NCBI GenBank assembly: GCA_934202005.1
Contig: CAKPXP010000022.1
Span: forward strand, 1-26,798
Length of the DNA stretch: 26,798 nt
Reading direction: 5' to 3'
DNA from: an uncultured Selenomonas sp.
GTDB taxonomy: Bacteria > Bacillota > Negativicutes > Selenomonadales > Selenomonadaceae
The notes beneath the pieces are model-generated. The model worked only from the letters and a program-made list of their open reading frames with translations, ran no database searches and was not told where the DNA came from. Positions 1-8,202 of the stretch are shown here, piece by piece. Made by a program: the position numbers and the translations under genes. Positions within the stretch are counted from its first letter, which is position 1; the number at the start of each line of letters is the position of its first letter.

Positions 1-115
1 TCTCGTCGTCGACAAATCCTCAGCGTAGCTCTGCTACGCCTCCGGTTTGTCTCCTAGAGAGATACAGCGCATCTACGCAAATCCAGGGCACCTCATTTAA
101 TCAGCGCTTCCTTAG
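1..115 (-). repeat. MITE-like inverted-repeat element, copy A (cut by window edge)
   Basis: This is the minus-strand copy of an element also found at 3716-3901 and 5090-5257. Its terminal arm is at 97-115 (ttaatcagcgcttccttag). Inside is a stem whose tip is gcgtagc / gctacgc near 22-38, flanked by gacaaa and tttgtc. The other terminal arm lies outside the window. The copy lies about 30 bp past the stop of the dcuB pseudogene. No ORF or transposase is present, so it would need to be mobilised in trans. Confidence 0.85.
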
Positions 116-144
116 AGATCTGCGGGACGTTGCAGGCGGCGCGC

Positions 145-1464
145 TTACATCACGATGTGCGCCATGAGGAATCCCATGCAGCAGCCGGTCGATATGCCGA
201 TCAGGCCGGGGATCATGAAGCTGTGGTTGAGGATATATTTGCCGATGCGCGTCGTACCGGACCGGTCGAAGCCGATGCAGGCGAGGTCGGAGGGGTACGT
301 GGGCAGGAAGAAATAGCCATAGCAGGCAGAGATGAAGGACATGATGAGCACAGGATCCATGCCGACGCCGAGCGCCATCGGGACGACGATGGCAATCGCG
401 GCTGCCTGCGAATTCACCAGCTTGGAGGTGACGAACGCGATGATGGCATAGGCCCAGGGATAGGAGGCTACGGCGGTGCCGAGCGCTTCTTTGAGGACGG
501 TCATGTGAGCGCCGAAATAAGTATTGGCCATCCAGGCGACGCCGTAAACGGAGACGAGGGCGACGATGCCCGAGCGGAATACCTGGCTGTTGCCGACGTC
601 CTTCGCCTTGACGTTGCAGGTCAGGAGGATGGCGGCGCCGACGAGCAGCATGACCATCTGGATGACGGAGGTCATCGAGATCGGTTTCGGTTTCGCGTCA
701 GAGGAGGCGGCGAAATGCGGCAGCAGATCCGGGAAAGTTGCCGAGAACCGCGATGATCAGGATACCGCCGAAGAAGATGAACATGGCGCGGTAGAACTCC
801 TTGGCAGGGATTTCCCCTGCAGGGACTCGACATCGCCGTAGACGTATTTTTTGTTCTCAGGATCCTGGATGAACTCCTGGAAGCGCGGATCTTTCTCGAG
901 GTCCTTGCCGCGGCGGTAGCTCCAGAGGGCGGCGCAGAGCACGCCGAAGCCCGTTGCGGGGATGGAGACCGCGAGGATCTGCAGAACCGTGTAGTCATAG
1001 CCGGCTGCCGCCATGAAGCCGATGATGGAGACGACCGCGACGGAGACAGGCGATGCGCAGATGCCCATCTGCGACGCGACGGAGGATACCGCCATCGGCC
1101 GCTCGGGGCGGATGTTCTGCTTGATGGCGATATCGTAGATGATCGGGAACATCGTGTAGACGACATGGCCCGTGCCGCAGAGGACGGTGAGGAACCAGGT
1201 CGTGAGCGGCGCGAGGACGGTGATCTGCTTCGGGTTGCTGCGCAGGAACTGCTCCGCGTATTTCAGCATGACGGTGAGGCCGCCGGATGTCTGCAGGAAG
1301 CCCGCGCAGGTGACGACCGCGAGGATGGTCAGCATGACATCGATTGGCGGCGTGCCCGGCTTATACTGGAATACGAACGTGAAGACTACGAGGCCGATGT
1401 CCCCGTGGCGGACGCCGACGAGCAGACAGGCCAAGAGGACAAGGAACCCAAACAACATTTCCAT
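145..1464 (-). pseudogene. dcuB: Broken anaerobic C4-dicarboxylate transporter, DcuB type
   Basis: When intact, this family is an inner-membrane fumarate/succinate exchanger used in anaerobic respiration. The N-terminal half reads through GTGHVVYTMFPIIYD and RPERPMAVSSVASQMG, the C-terminal half through VNSQAAAIAIVVP, LPTYPSD and FDRSGTTRIGKY, all typical of DcuB. The reading frame is broken twice. One base appears missing in the C run at 814-817 (plus strand), and one base appears extra in the run at 731-736. Between them the DcuB-like sequence continues in another frame (EIPAKEFYRAMFIFF). The two shifts cancel, but the uncorrected frame stops with TGA at 757-759. About eight residues also seem to be missing near residue 20, where GVRHG joins DIGLVV directly. 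The start at 1464 is preferred because AGGAG lies 6 nt upstream; an in-frame ATG at 1485 is possible. Sequencing error in short homopolymers remains an alternative explanation for the frameshifts. Confidence 0.85.
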
Positions 1465-1491
1465 AGAAAACTCCTTTAACTCCATTTCCTT

Positions 1492-1593
1492 TTAGGAAGC
1501 ACTGATTAAATGAGGTGCTCCGGATTTGCGTGAAACGAGCCTCTAGGGAACCGCTGATTAAATGGAGTGCTGAATTAATCAGTGGTTCCCTAG
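1492..1593 (+). repeat. MITE-like element, copy D, with nested mini-palindrome
   Basis: The first about 42 bp match the left part of the copy at 3716-3901, then the sequence jumps to a short self-contained palindrome at 1543-1593. That palindrome has 19-nt arms (ctagggaaccgctgattaa and its near-perfect complement, 18/19) around a 13-nt loop. The element lies directly upstream of the dcuB pseudogene start, in what would be its 5' untranslated region. It looks like an internally deleted or nested copy. Confidence 0.8.
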
Positions 1594-1602
1594 AACCTCC
1601 TT

Positions 1603-1629
1603 TTGAGCGGATGGAGTTTGTGCTATGAT
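1603..1629 (+). promoter_or_regulatory. Weak candidate promoter for the Cys-rich small gene
   Basis: TATGAT at 1624-1629 resembles a -10 box. The best -35 candidate is TTGAGC at 1603-1608 with a short 15-nt spacer. It sits just after repeat copy D, 84 bp upstream of the next gene. Confidence 0.3.
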
Positions 1630-1712
1630 CTAGTCAGATGACAAGGCGGGGTGCGGCGTTGGCTTGCTGGTGCTGAGCTGCAGAGAATCTGACCTGTGGA
1701 GGAGGGATTGCT

Positions 1713-1940
1713 ATGGACTTGTTTCCTGAGCATAAGAGCAAGCTCATCAAGGATACGACGCGTAAGGAGCGCGAAGAGATCGTGCGCCGGGCGTTGCGGT
1801 GTTCGGAGGGCTGTGAGAACTGTACGGGCTGCGCGCTCGGCGCGGGCGACGCGTTCGAGATGTATCGTCCCTATATAGAGGGAAAGCTCGAGATCCGCGA
1901 AATCAACATGCAGTTCCACGCGCGTTACAACGTGCATTGA
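1713..1940 (+). CDS. Small cysteine-rich hypothetical protein
   Basis: A 75-residue protein preceded by a strong purine-rich site (ggaggaggg at about 1697). It has a charged N-terminus, then a compact cluster of four cysteines, CSEGCENCTGC, at about residues 30-40, followed by CALGAGDAFEMYRPYIEG containing a fifth. The CxxxCxxCxxC spacing could bind a metal ion or an iron-sulfur cluster, but this is inference; I do not recognise the family. It is followed 13 nt later by the oxidoreductase remnant, with its own ribosome binding site, so the two may once have been cotranscribed. Codon use matches the neighbouring genes. Confidence 0.65.
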   Translation: MDLFPEHKSKLIKDTTRKEREEIVRRALRCSEGCENCTGCALGAGDAFEMYRPYIEGKLEIREINMQFHARYNVH

Positions 1941-1953
1941 AAGGAGAAGGTCT

Positions 1954-2265
1954 ATGAATCAGCTTCGTTACCGCTGGGCGACGCTCGGCGTCGGCGTCAT
2001 CGGTCGCCAGCTCGCGGAGGCGATGCAGGCGCCTGAAAGGTAGCCGCGCGGCGACAAGGCTGTCATCACCTGGACGGAGGACGGCAGGCGCGAGGAGGTT
2101 CTCGCGGGCAGTACGGCGGAGGCTCTCCGCTACGAGGTGCTCGACATGGAGCAGGCGGTCGCTGGCGATGCCGCGCGCATGCGGCTGGATGCGACCGTGG
2201 ATGTCATGCATCTCATGACGGAGATCCGGCGGCAGTGGGGGATGAAATATCCAGAGGGGGAGTAA
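1954..2265 (+). pseudogene. Remnant of a Gfo/Idh/MocA-family oxidoreductase
   Basis: A frame of 104 codons starts at an ATG behind AAGGAGAAGG. It encodes an N-terminal dinucleotide-binding strand and glycine loop (RWATLGVGVIGRQLAEAM), then stops at TAG 2041-2043. Reading through the stop in the same frame gives a tail typical of the C-terminus of this family: a YEVLDMEQAV segment and then VMHLMTEIRRQWGMKYPEGE. Members are normally about 320-350 residues, so roughly two thirds of the protein, including the substrate-binding core, is gone. I infer a large internal deletion plus a nonsense codon. An intact relative lies at 17102-18121. Reinterpretation as two short functional peptides is unlikely. 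Confidence 0.75.
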
Positions 2266-2294
2266 GAAGAGCTTGACGCCCCTAGCAGTTCCAA

Positions 2295-2403
2295 GCGTTG
2301 AGGAATCACGGATTCATCTAGTTCCCTGTCTTCGCGCGCCTGCGGCGAGCGATACAGCGCATCCGCGCAAATCCAGGGCAGCTCGTATCATCAGTGGTCC
2401 CTT
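2295..2403 (-). repeat. Degenerate MITE-like element, copy E
   Basis: The segment gatacagcgcatccgcgcaa (2351-2370), continuing to about 2403, clearly matches copy A (positions 61-113), with substitutions. The distal part (about 2297-2330) is strongly diverged but keeps a gaggaatcacggatt-like arm. The central stem has been lost or replaced. The right end runs into the -35 hexamer of the downstream promoter. Confidence 0.65.
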
Positions 2404-2430
2404 GACATTTTTTTGTGGGATTGATACCAT
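2402..2430 (+). promoter_or_regulatory. Candidate sigma-A promoter upstream of the LacI-type gene
   Basis: TTGACA at 2402-2407, a 17-nt spacer, then TACCAT at 2425-2430. The -35 box is perfect and the -10 box is partial. The distance to the start codon is about 95 bp. The -35 hexamer overlaps the terminal bases of repeat copy E. Confidence 0.5.
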
Positions 2431-2462
2431 TACTGACAATGAGAGACGCAAGGTACGAGTGG

Positions 2463-2497
2463 TTGCTTCGCACACATTGTGTGCGTCTATATAGAAT
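2463..2497 (+). promoter_or_regulatory. Perfect 17-bp dyad, candidate operator
   Basis: At 2469-2485 two perfect 8-bp arms (cgcacaca / tgtgtgcg) flank one central base. TTGCTT immediately precedes the dyad and TCTATATAGAAT follows it, so it could lie exactly in the spacer of a second promoter. It is 42 bp before the start of the LacI-type regulator. Autorepression through this site is a reasonable inference for this family. Confidence 0.6.
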
Positions 2498-2526
2498 GAA
2501 GAAAACAGGAACAGGAGCTGAATGAT

Positions 2527-3579
2527 ATGAAGCAGGATGGCGTTGCCGGGGCGCAGAAGATCACGATACAGGACATCGCGGATCTCGCAGGGGTATCGAA
2601 GAGTACGGTATCGCGCTATCTCAATCGGGGTTATATCAGCGAGGCAAAGGCGGCGCGCATCCGTGCGGTCATCGAGCAGACAGGCTATCAGGCGAATTTC
2701 TTCGCGAAACGGCTCAAGATGAAGCGGAGCAAGCTCATCGGTATCGTGCTGCCGCGCATGGATTCCGTCTCGGTCGGCAAGCTGCTCTCAGGCATTGGGC
2801 GCATCCTGGAGCCTGCGGGGTATCAGGGCATCCTGCTCGTGAGCCAGCTGCAGGAGGAGAAGGAGCTCGAGAATATCGTGAAGTTCTCCCAGCAGGGCGT
2901 CGATGGCATCATCGTCGATTCCATCGGTATCACGCCGCGGCATGTCGCGCTGACGCGGCAGCTCGATATGCCGCTCGTCTATACAGGTCAGCAGAGGGAA
3001 GGACTGCGCTGCCTCAAGATCGACGACTATGCGGCGGGCAGGCTCATGGGGGCCTACCTGCGGCAGATGGGGCATGTGCGCGCCGTATTCCTCGGCGTCT
3101 CGGAGAAGGATCGCGCCGTCGGCGTCGATCGCAAGCGGGGCTTCATCGACGCGTTCACGGAAGGGCGGCCAGCGGCGCGCGTGACGTTCATGGAGACGGA
3201 CTTTGACTTTTTCTCTGCGTACCATCGCGGGCCGGAGCTCTTGACGGCCGGCGCGACGGTGATCGTCGGCGCGACGGACAATATCAGTCTCGGCGTCCTG
3301 CGCTATTTCCACGAGCGCGGCATCCGCGTGCCGGACGATATCTCCGTCGTGGGTTTCGGCGGTTACGACGTGGGCGCTGTCGTCTATCCGGCGCTCACGT
3401 CGGTGTATTTTGACTACGAGCTCGTGGGCATGAAGACGGCGCAGTACATGCTCGACGCCATCGCGGGCGCGACGAGCCATCTCGGCGGCTTGCCGCTGCA
3501 TTTCCTGGAGCGGGAGAGCGTGCGCCGCGTCGGTGCGCCGGCGCCTGCGGGGAGCGCTTCCTGTACTGCGCTCGTATGA
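2527..3579 (+). CDS. LacI-family transcriptional regulator (ScrR-like)
   Basis: A 350-residue protein. Residues about 12-35 form the LacI helix-turn-helix (ITIQDIADLAGVSKSTVSRY), followed by the hinge region (GYQANFFAKRLKMKRS), then a periplasmic-binding-protein-like effector domain beginning IGIVLPRMDS. The C-terminal lobe includes PDDISVVGFGGYD and YPALTSVYFDYELVG, which resemble sucrose and related sugar regulators. The effector cannot be named, because no sugar uptake or hydrolysis genes are adjacent; the nearest metabolic gene is the oxidoreductase remnant upstream. The start is supported by AGGAG about 10 nt upstream. The last about 15 residues (APAPAGSASCTALV) look like a non-conserved tail. 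The upstream 17-bp dyad may be its own operator. Confidence 0.9.
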   Translation: MKQDGVAGAQKITIQDIADLAGVSKSTVSRYLNRGYISEAKAARIRAVIEQTGYQANFFAKRLKMKRSKLIGIVLPRMDSVSVGKLLSGIGRILEPAGYQGILLVSQLQEEKELENIVKFSQQGVDGIIVDSIGITPRHVALTRQLDMPLVYTGQQREGLRCLKIDDYAAGRLMGAYLRQMGHVRAVFLGVSEKDRAVGVDRKRGFIDAFTEGRPAARVTFMETDFDFFSAYHRGPELLTAGATVIVGATDNISLGVLRYFHERGIRVPDDISVVGFGGYDVGAVVYPALTSVYFDYELVGMKTAQYMLDAIAGATSHLGGLPLHFLERESVRRVGAPAPAGSASCTALV

Positions 3580-3613
3580 CGCAGGAAGGTGGGAAATTTC
3601 TTGCCGGGATTTC

Positions 3614-3642
3614 TTGACATCTCCTGGACGCTATGTTATAGT
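3614..3642 (+). promoter_or_regulatory. Strong sigma-A promoter for the rplU operon
   Basis: TTGACA at 3614-3619, a 17-nt spacer, and TATAGT at 3637-3642. This is near consensus, as expected for ribosomal protein genes. Transcription would start near 3649, leaving an unusually long leader of about 308 nt before rplU, part of which is repeat copy B. Confidence 0.8.
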
Positions 3643-3648
3643 CATTCA

Positions 3649-3956
3649 ATGTAGACGCAGGAAGTGTGTCTCCGATTGGGCAGTTTCTGCCCATCCCCAA
3701 CCGCACGACGAGGTTCTTAAGGAAGCACTGATTAAATGAGGTGCTCCGGATTTGCGTGATGCGCTGTATCTCTCTAGGAGACAAACCGGAAGCGTAGCGG
3801 CAAAACGCTCCATCGCGTTTTGTGCTGAGGATTTGTCGACGACGAGAGGACAGTGCAGACGCGCGAAGACGGAGTGCCGAATTAATCAGCGTTTCCTTAA
3901 GCAAGTCAGCATGCGCTGCACCGCAGTCGGCGAGTAATCGACAGGGAGGTGTTTTC
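3649..3956 (+). promoter_or_regulatory. Long rplU 5' leader, interrupted by a repeat
   Basis: The leader holds a hairpin at 3678-3692 (GGGCAG ttt CTGCCC). Then comes repeat copy B at 3716-3901 and about 55 nt before the start codon. The segment ccgattg (3672-3678) can pair with cagtcgg (3924-3930), so the parts on either side of the repeat may form one closing stem. Firmicutes often have an autoregulatory L21 leader here; I cannot confirm from memory that this sequence matches that family. Confidence 0.4.
3716..3901 (+). repeat. MITE-like element, copy B, complete
   Basis: Complete copy of 186 bp with 20-bp terminal inverted repeats: cttaaggaagcactgattaa at 3716-3735 and its near complement at 3882-3901 (18/20). 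The central stem (gacaaa ... tttgtc) carries a variable tip, here gcaaaacgc / gcgttttgt, different from the gcgtagc / gctacgc tip in copies A and C. It contains no convincing gene; small ORFs across it are low-complexity by-products. It lies between the rplU promoter and gene. Confidence 0.85.
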
Positions 3957-4268
3957 ATGTACGCAATCATTAAGACGGGCGGCAAGCAGTACAAGGTTTC
4001 CGAGGGTGATGTCATCACGGTCGAGAAGCTCGCTGCCGCAGAAGGCGACGCTGTCACGTTCGACGAGGTTCTGACGGTGGTGAATGACGGCGATGTCAAG
4101 GTCGGCACGCCGGTCATCGCAGGCGCGAAGGTGACGGGCAAGGTCGAGGCTCAGGGCAAAGGCAAGAAGATCCGCATCTTCAAGTACAAGGCGAAGTCGA
4201 ACTATCGCAAGCGTCAGGGTCATCGTCAGCCGTTCACGAAAGTGACGATCGAAAAGATCGAGGCCTGA
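3957..4268 (+). CDS. rplU: 50S ribosomal protein L21
   Basis: A 103-residue protein beginning [18 protein letters not shown] and ending with the conserved basic region [25 protein letters not shown], normal length for L21. It binds 23S rRNA in the large subunit. The start at 3957 is fixed by AGGGAGGTG about 6 nt upstream and by family alignment; a longer upstream in-frame extension runs through the repeat element and is not real. It is first in the rplU-prp-rpmA operon, and its stop overlaps the prp start. Confidence 0.97.
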   Translation: MYAIIKTGGKQYKVSEGDVITVEKLAAAEGDAVTFDEVLTVVNDGDVKVGTPVIAGAKVTGKVEAQGKGKKIRIFKYKAKSNYRKRQGHRQPFTKVTIEKIEA

Positions 4269-4594
4269 TGATCCGGGTACGCATCTTTCGTCAGGCGGAC
4301 GGGAGGATTACAGGCTTCGATGTGTCGGGCCACAGCGGCACGGCATGCGCGGGCGAGGATATCGTCTGCGCGGGAGTCTCATCCCTCACGGATTCCGCCT
4401 ATCTCGGCATCACGGAGTATCTGCATCGAAAGGTCAGATCCATAGACTCGAGCGGGAAGCTCCAATTGATGCTGGAGGGCCGTCCCGATGAGCGGACGGA
4501 AGCAATTCTGGAAACGATGCTTTTGGGGCTTATGGCGATTGCTGAAGCGTATCCAAGGGCTGTACGGATTACTGGGGAGCCGCTTGTGCGGTGA
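4268..4594 (+). CDS. prp: Ribosomal-processing cysteine protease Prp
   Basis: A 108-residue protein of the Prp (YsxB) family. The catalytic pair is visible: His22 in [16 protein letters not shown] and Cys34 at the end of the same stretch, before AGVSSL. In Firmicutes and relatives Prp removes an N-terminal extension from ribosomal protein L27, a step needed for ribosome assembly. Its place between rplU and rpmA is the classical one, and the neighbouring L27 carries the matching extension (see rpmA). The start ATG overlaps the rplU stop (TGATG), suggesting translational coupling. Confidence 0.95.
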   Translation: MIRVRIFRQADGRITGFDVSGHSGTACAGEDIVCAGVSSLTDSAYLGITEYLHRKVRSIDSSGKLQLMLEGRPDERTEAILETMLLGLMAIAEAYPRAVRITGEPLVR

Positions 4595-4658
4595 TCTCTC
4601 CCGTGCGTCAGCGCGGGGGACGCTGGCACAGCGCCCCCGAGCAAGTGAGGTGAATCTC

Positions 4659-4949
4659 ATGTTCATGTTCAATCTGCAGCGCTTCGCGCATAAGAAGGGC
4701 GTCAGCTCCACGCGCAACGGCCGCGACAGTGAGTCGAAGCGCCTCGGCGTCAAGGAGCAGGCCGGCACGCTCGTTACGGCTGGCAGCATCCTCGTTCGTC
4801 AGCGCGGCACGCATTTCCATCCGGGCCACAACGTCGGCATCGGCAAGGATGACACGCTGTTCGCCAAGGTGGCCGGCAAGGTCGCTTTCGAGCGGAAGGG
4901 CAAGTACAATCGTCAGATCAGCGTCTATACGGCTGAAGAGGCGATGTAA
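4659..4949 (+). CDS. rpmA: 50S ribosomal protein L27 with Prp-cleaved leader
   Basis: A 96-residue protein. The N-terminus [17 protein letters not shown] carries the short extension of Firmicute-type L27, with a NLQ/RFA-like Prp site; the mature protein should start near AHKKG. The body shows [14 protein letters not shown] and [23 protein letters not shown], normal for the family. L27 contacts the peptidyl-transferase centre. The start at 4659 follows GAGGTG at a spacing of 7; a second ATG at 4665 would give a two-residue-shorter leader. The gene is followed by a terminator-like hairpin. Confidence 0.97.
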   Translation: MFMFNLQRFAHKKGVSSTRNGRDSESKRLGVKEQAGTLVTAGSILVRQRGTHFHPGHNVGIGKDDTLFAKVAGKVAFERKGKYNRQISVYTAEEAM

Positions 4950-4962
4950 TAGGCAAATACGG

Positions 4963-5000
4963 TACCTGCGCTGCCGAAGGGGGCGCAGGTATTGTTATAT
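4963..5000 (+). terminator. Probable intrinsic terminator after rpmA
   Basis: A perfect 9-bp stem (tacctgcgc at 4963-4971 / gcgcaggta at 4983-4991) followed by a T-rich but interrupted run, ttgttatatt. It lies 14 bp after the rpmA stop. Confidence 0.7.
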
Positions 5001-5089
5001 TCGTCAGGGATTGGTGTGGGCGTCCGTTTTCTGGATGTAGCGGCGATTCCTGGGAGCGCGGGTAAAGAGCCGCGTTTCCGAAAACGACG

Positions 5090-5257
5090 TTAAGGAACCG
5101 CTGATTAAATGAGGTGCCCTGAATTTACGTAGATGCGCTGTATCTCTCTAGGAGACAAACCGGAGGCGTAGCAGAGCTACGCTGAGGATTTGTCGACGAC
5201 GAGAGGACAGTGCAGATACGCAAAGGCAGGGTGCCGAATTAATCAGTGATTCCTTAA
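5090..5257 (+). repeat. MITE-like element, copy C, complete
   Basis: Complete copy of 168 bp. Terminal arms are ttaaggaaccgctgattaa at 5090-5108 and its near complement at 5239-5257 (17/19). The central stem has the same tip as copy A (gcgtagc / gctacgc). It lies between the rpmA terminator and the 54-nt hairpin upstream of obgE. Confidence 0.85.
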
Positions 5258-5264
5258 GTTGCGT

Positions 5265-6692
<1,428 letters not shown>

Positions 6693-6713
6693 CCGCAGGG
6701 AGGAGGAACATTT

Positions 6714-7016
6714 TTGATTCGTAATTCTTTAACTGGCAAGCAGAAGAGCTTTCTCCGCTCGGAGGGCATGAAGCTCGAGCCCGTCGTGATGGTGGGCAAG
6801 GACGCCGTGACGCCCGCCGTCGTGCAGTCGGCGCGCGATGTTATCAGGAAGCGCGAGCTCATCAAGGTGCGCGTGCTCAACAACTGTCTCGAGGATGCGT
6901 CGGATGTCATGGAGCTCCTCGCGGAGCGCTGCGACGCGAACCTCGTGCAGATCAAGGGCAACACGGGCCTGCTGTTCAAGCGGAATTTCGAGAAACCGAA
7001 GATCGAGCTGCCGTAA
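6714..7016 (+). CDS. yhbY: CRS1/YhbY-type RNA-binding protein
   Basis: A 100-residue single-domain protein with the CRM fold that associates with pre-50S ribosomal particles. Recognisable are LTGKQKSFLRSEGMKLEPVV, VGKDAVTPAVVQSARD, RELIKVRVLNNCLEDASDV and a final FEKPKIELP, close to family length. The start is TTG at 6714, supported by AGGGAGGAGG about 7 nt upstream. It lies 21 bp after obgE and is a common obg neighbour in Firmicutes, consistent with a shared role in large-subunit assembly. Confidence 0.93.
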   Translation: MIRNSLTGKQKSFLRSEGMKLEPVVMVGKDAVTPAVVQSARDVIRKRELIKVRVLNNCLEDASDVMELLAERCDANLVQIKGNTGLLFKRNFEKPKIELP

Positions 7017-7034
7017 GGCGGAGAGGAGAGCGTC

Positions 7035-8180
7035 ATGGAAGAGCAGGAAAGGGCAGCGCGCGCGGAGCTCGCAGCGGCGCGGCGCATCGTCGTCAAGGTC
7101 GGCACGAGCACGCTCGCCTATGGCCCGGGGCGCATGAATCTGTGCCGCATCGAGCATCTCGTCCGCGAGCTCGTCGACATCAGCAACGCGGGGCGGGAGG
7201 TGATCCTCGTCTCGTCGGGCGCCATTGCGGCGGGGCTCGGGCGGCTCGGCCGTGCGGAGAAGCCGTCATCCATCCCCGAGAAGCAGGCGGTCGCCGCCAT
7301 CGGGCAGGGCATGCTCATGCACATTTACGAGAAGCTCTTCGCCGAGTATGGCAGGACGACGGCGCAGGTGCTCCTGACGAAGGAGAATGCCGTGCGGCAC
7401 AACCAGTACATCCATTCCCGCCAGGCGTTGCTCGCGCTGCTCGCGATGGGGGCCATCCCCGTCGTGAACGAGAACGATGCCGTCGCCGTCGATGAGATCA
7501 AGATCGGCGACAACGACACGCTCTCTGCGACGGTCGCGACGCTTGTCGACGCGGATGCGCTCATCATCCTCTCGGACATCGAGGGGCTCTATACGGCGAA
7601 TCCGCAGACGCACCCGGACGCGCAGCTCATCGGCGTCGTGCCGGAGATCACGCCCGAGGTGGAGCGGCGCGCGGGCGGCGCCGGATCGAGCCTCGGCACG
7701 GGCGGCATGAGCACGAAGATCGAGGCGGCGAAGATCGCGATGAACGCGGGTGCGACGATGGTCATCGCACCGGGCGGTCATGCGGGCGTACTCGCGCGCG
7801 TACTCGCGGGCGAGGCGGTCGGCACAGTGTTCCCTGCGAAGGAGAGTCATCTGCGCCTTCGGAAGAGCTGGCTCGCGTTCGGCAAGCGCATCGAGGGCGA
7901 CCTCTGCGTCGACCGCGGCTGCGAGCAGGCGATGCGCGCGCATGGCTCGAGTCTGCTCGCGGCTGGCATCACCTCCTGCGAGGGCGATTTCGCGGCGGGT
8001 AGCACCGTGCGCGTGCTTACGGAGGCAGGGCAGGAGATCGCGCGCGGCACGGTCAACTACGATGCTCGCGTGCTGCGCCAGCTCATCGGACGGCAGACGA
8101 GCGAGTTCCCCGCGCTCCTTGCGGGGCAGGACATCCATGAGGAGGTCATCCACCGGGACAATATGGTACTGATGGTCTGA
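7035..8180 (+). CDS. proB: Glutamate 5-kinase
   Basis: A 381-residue cytosolic enzyme that phosphorylates glutamate in the first step of proline synthesis. The amino-acid-kinase domain starts at about residue 17 (RRIVVKVGTSTLAYG) and includes SSGAIAAG, NENDAVAVDEIKIGDNDTLSA and the GGMSTKIEAAKIA segment. A C-terminal PUA domain covers roughly residues 280-365 (CVDRGCEQAMRAHGSSLLAAG, then VNYDARVL). The family is feedback-inhibited by proline through the kinase domain. The start follows GGAGAGG at a spacing of about 7. The gene sits 22 bp before proA, so the two are probably cotranscribed. Confidence 0.97.
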   Translation: MEEQERAARAELAAARRIVVKVGTSTLAYGPGRMNLCRIEHLVRELVDISNAGREVILVSSGAIAAGLGRLGRAEKPSSIPEKQAVAAIGQGMLMHIYEKLFAEYGRTTAQVLLTKENAVRHNQYIHSRQALLALLAMGAIPVVNENDAVAVDEIKIGDNDTLSATVATLVDADALIILSDIEGLYTANPQTHPDAQLIGVVPEITPEVERRAGGAGSSLGTGGMSTKIEAAKIAMNAGATMVIAPGGHAGVLARVLAGEAVGTVFPAKESHLRLRKSWLAFGKRIEGDLCVDRGCEQAMRAHGSSLLAAGITSCEGDFAAGSTVRVLTEAGQEIARGTVNYDARVLRQLIGRQTSEFPALLAGQDIHEEVIHRDNMVLMV

Positions 8181-8202
8181 GTGAGTCGATAGGAGGCAGA
8201 CG

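Noticed and set aside
3752..3937. 61-codon ORF across repeat copy B
   Set aside because: It is read through an inverted-repeat element, has no ribosome site and overlaps the rplU leader; similar frames arise in any copy.
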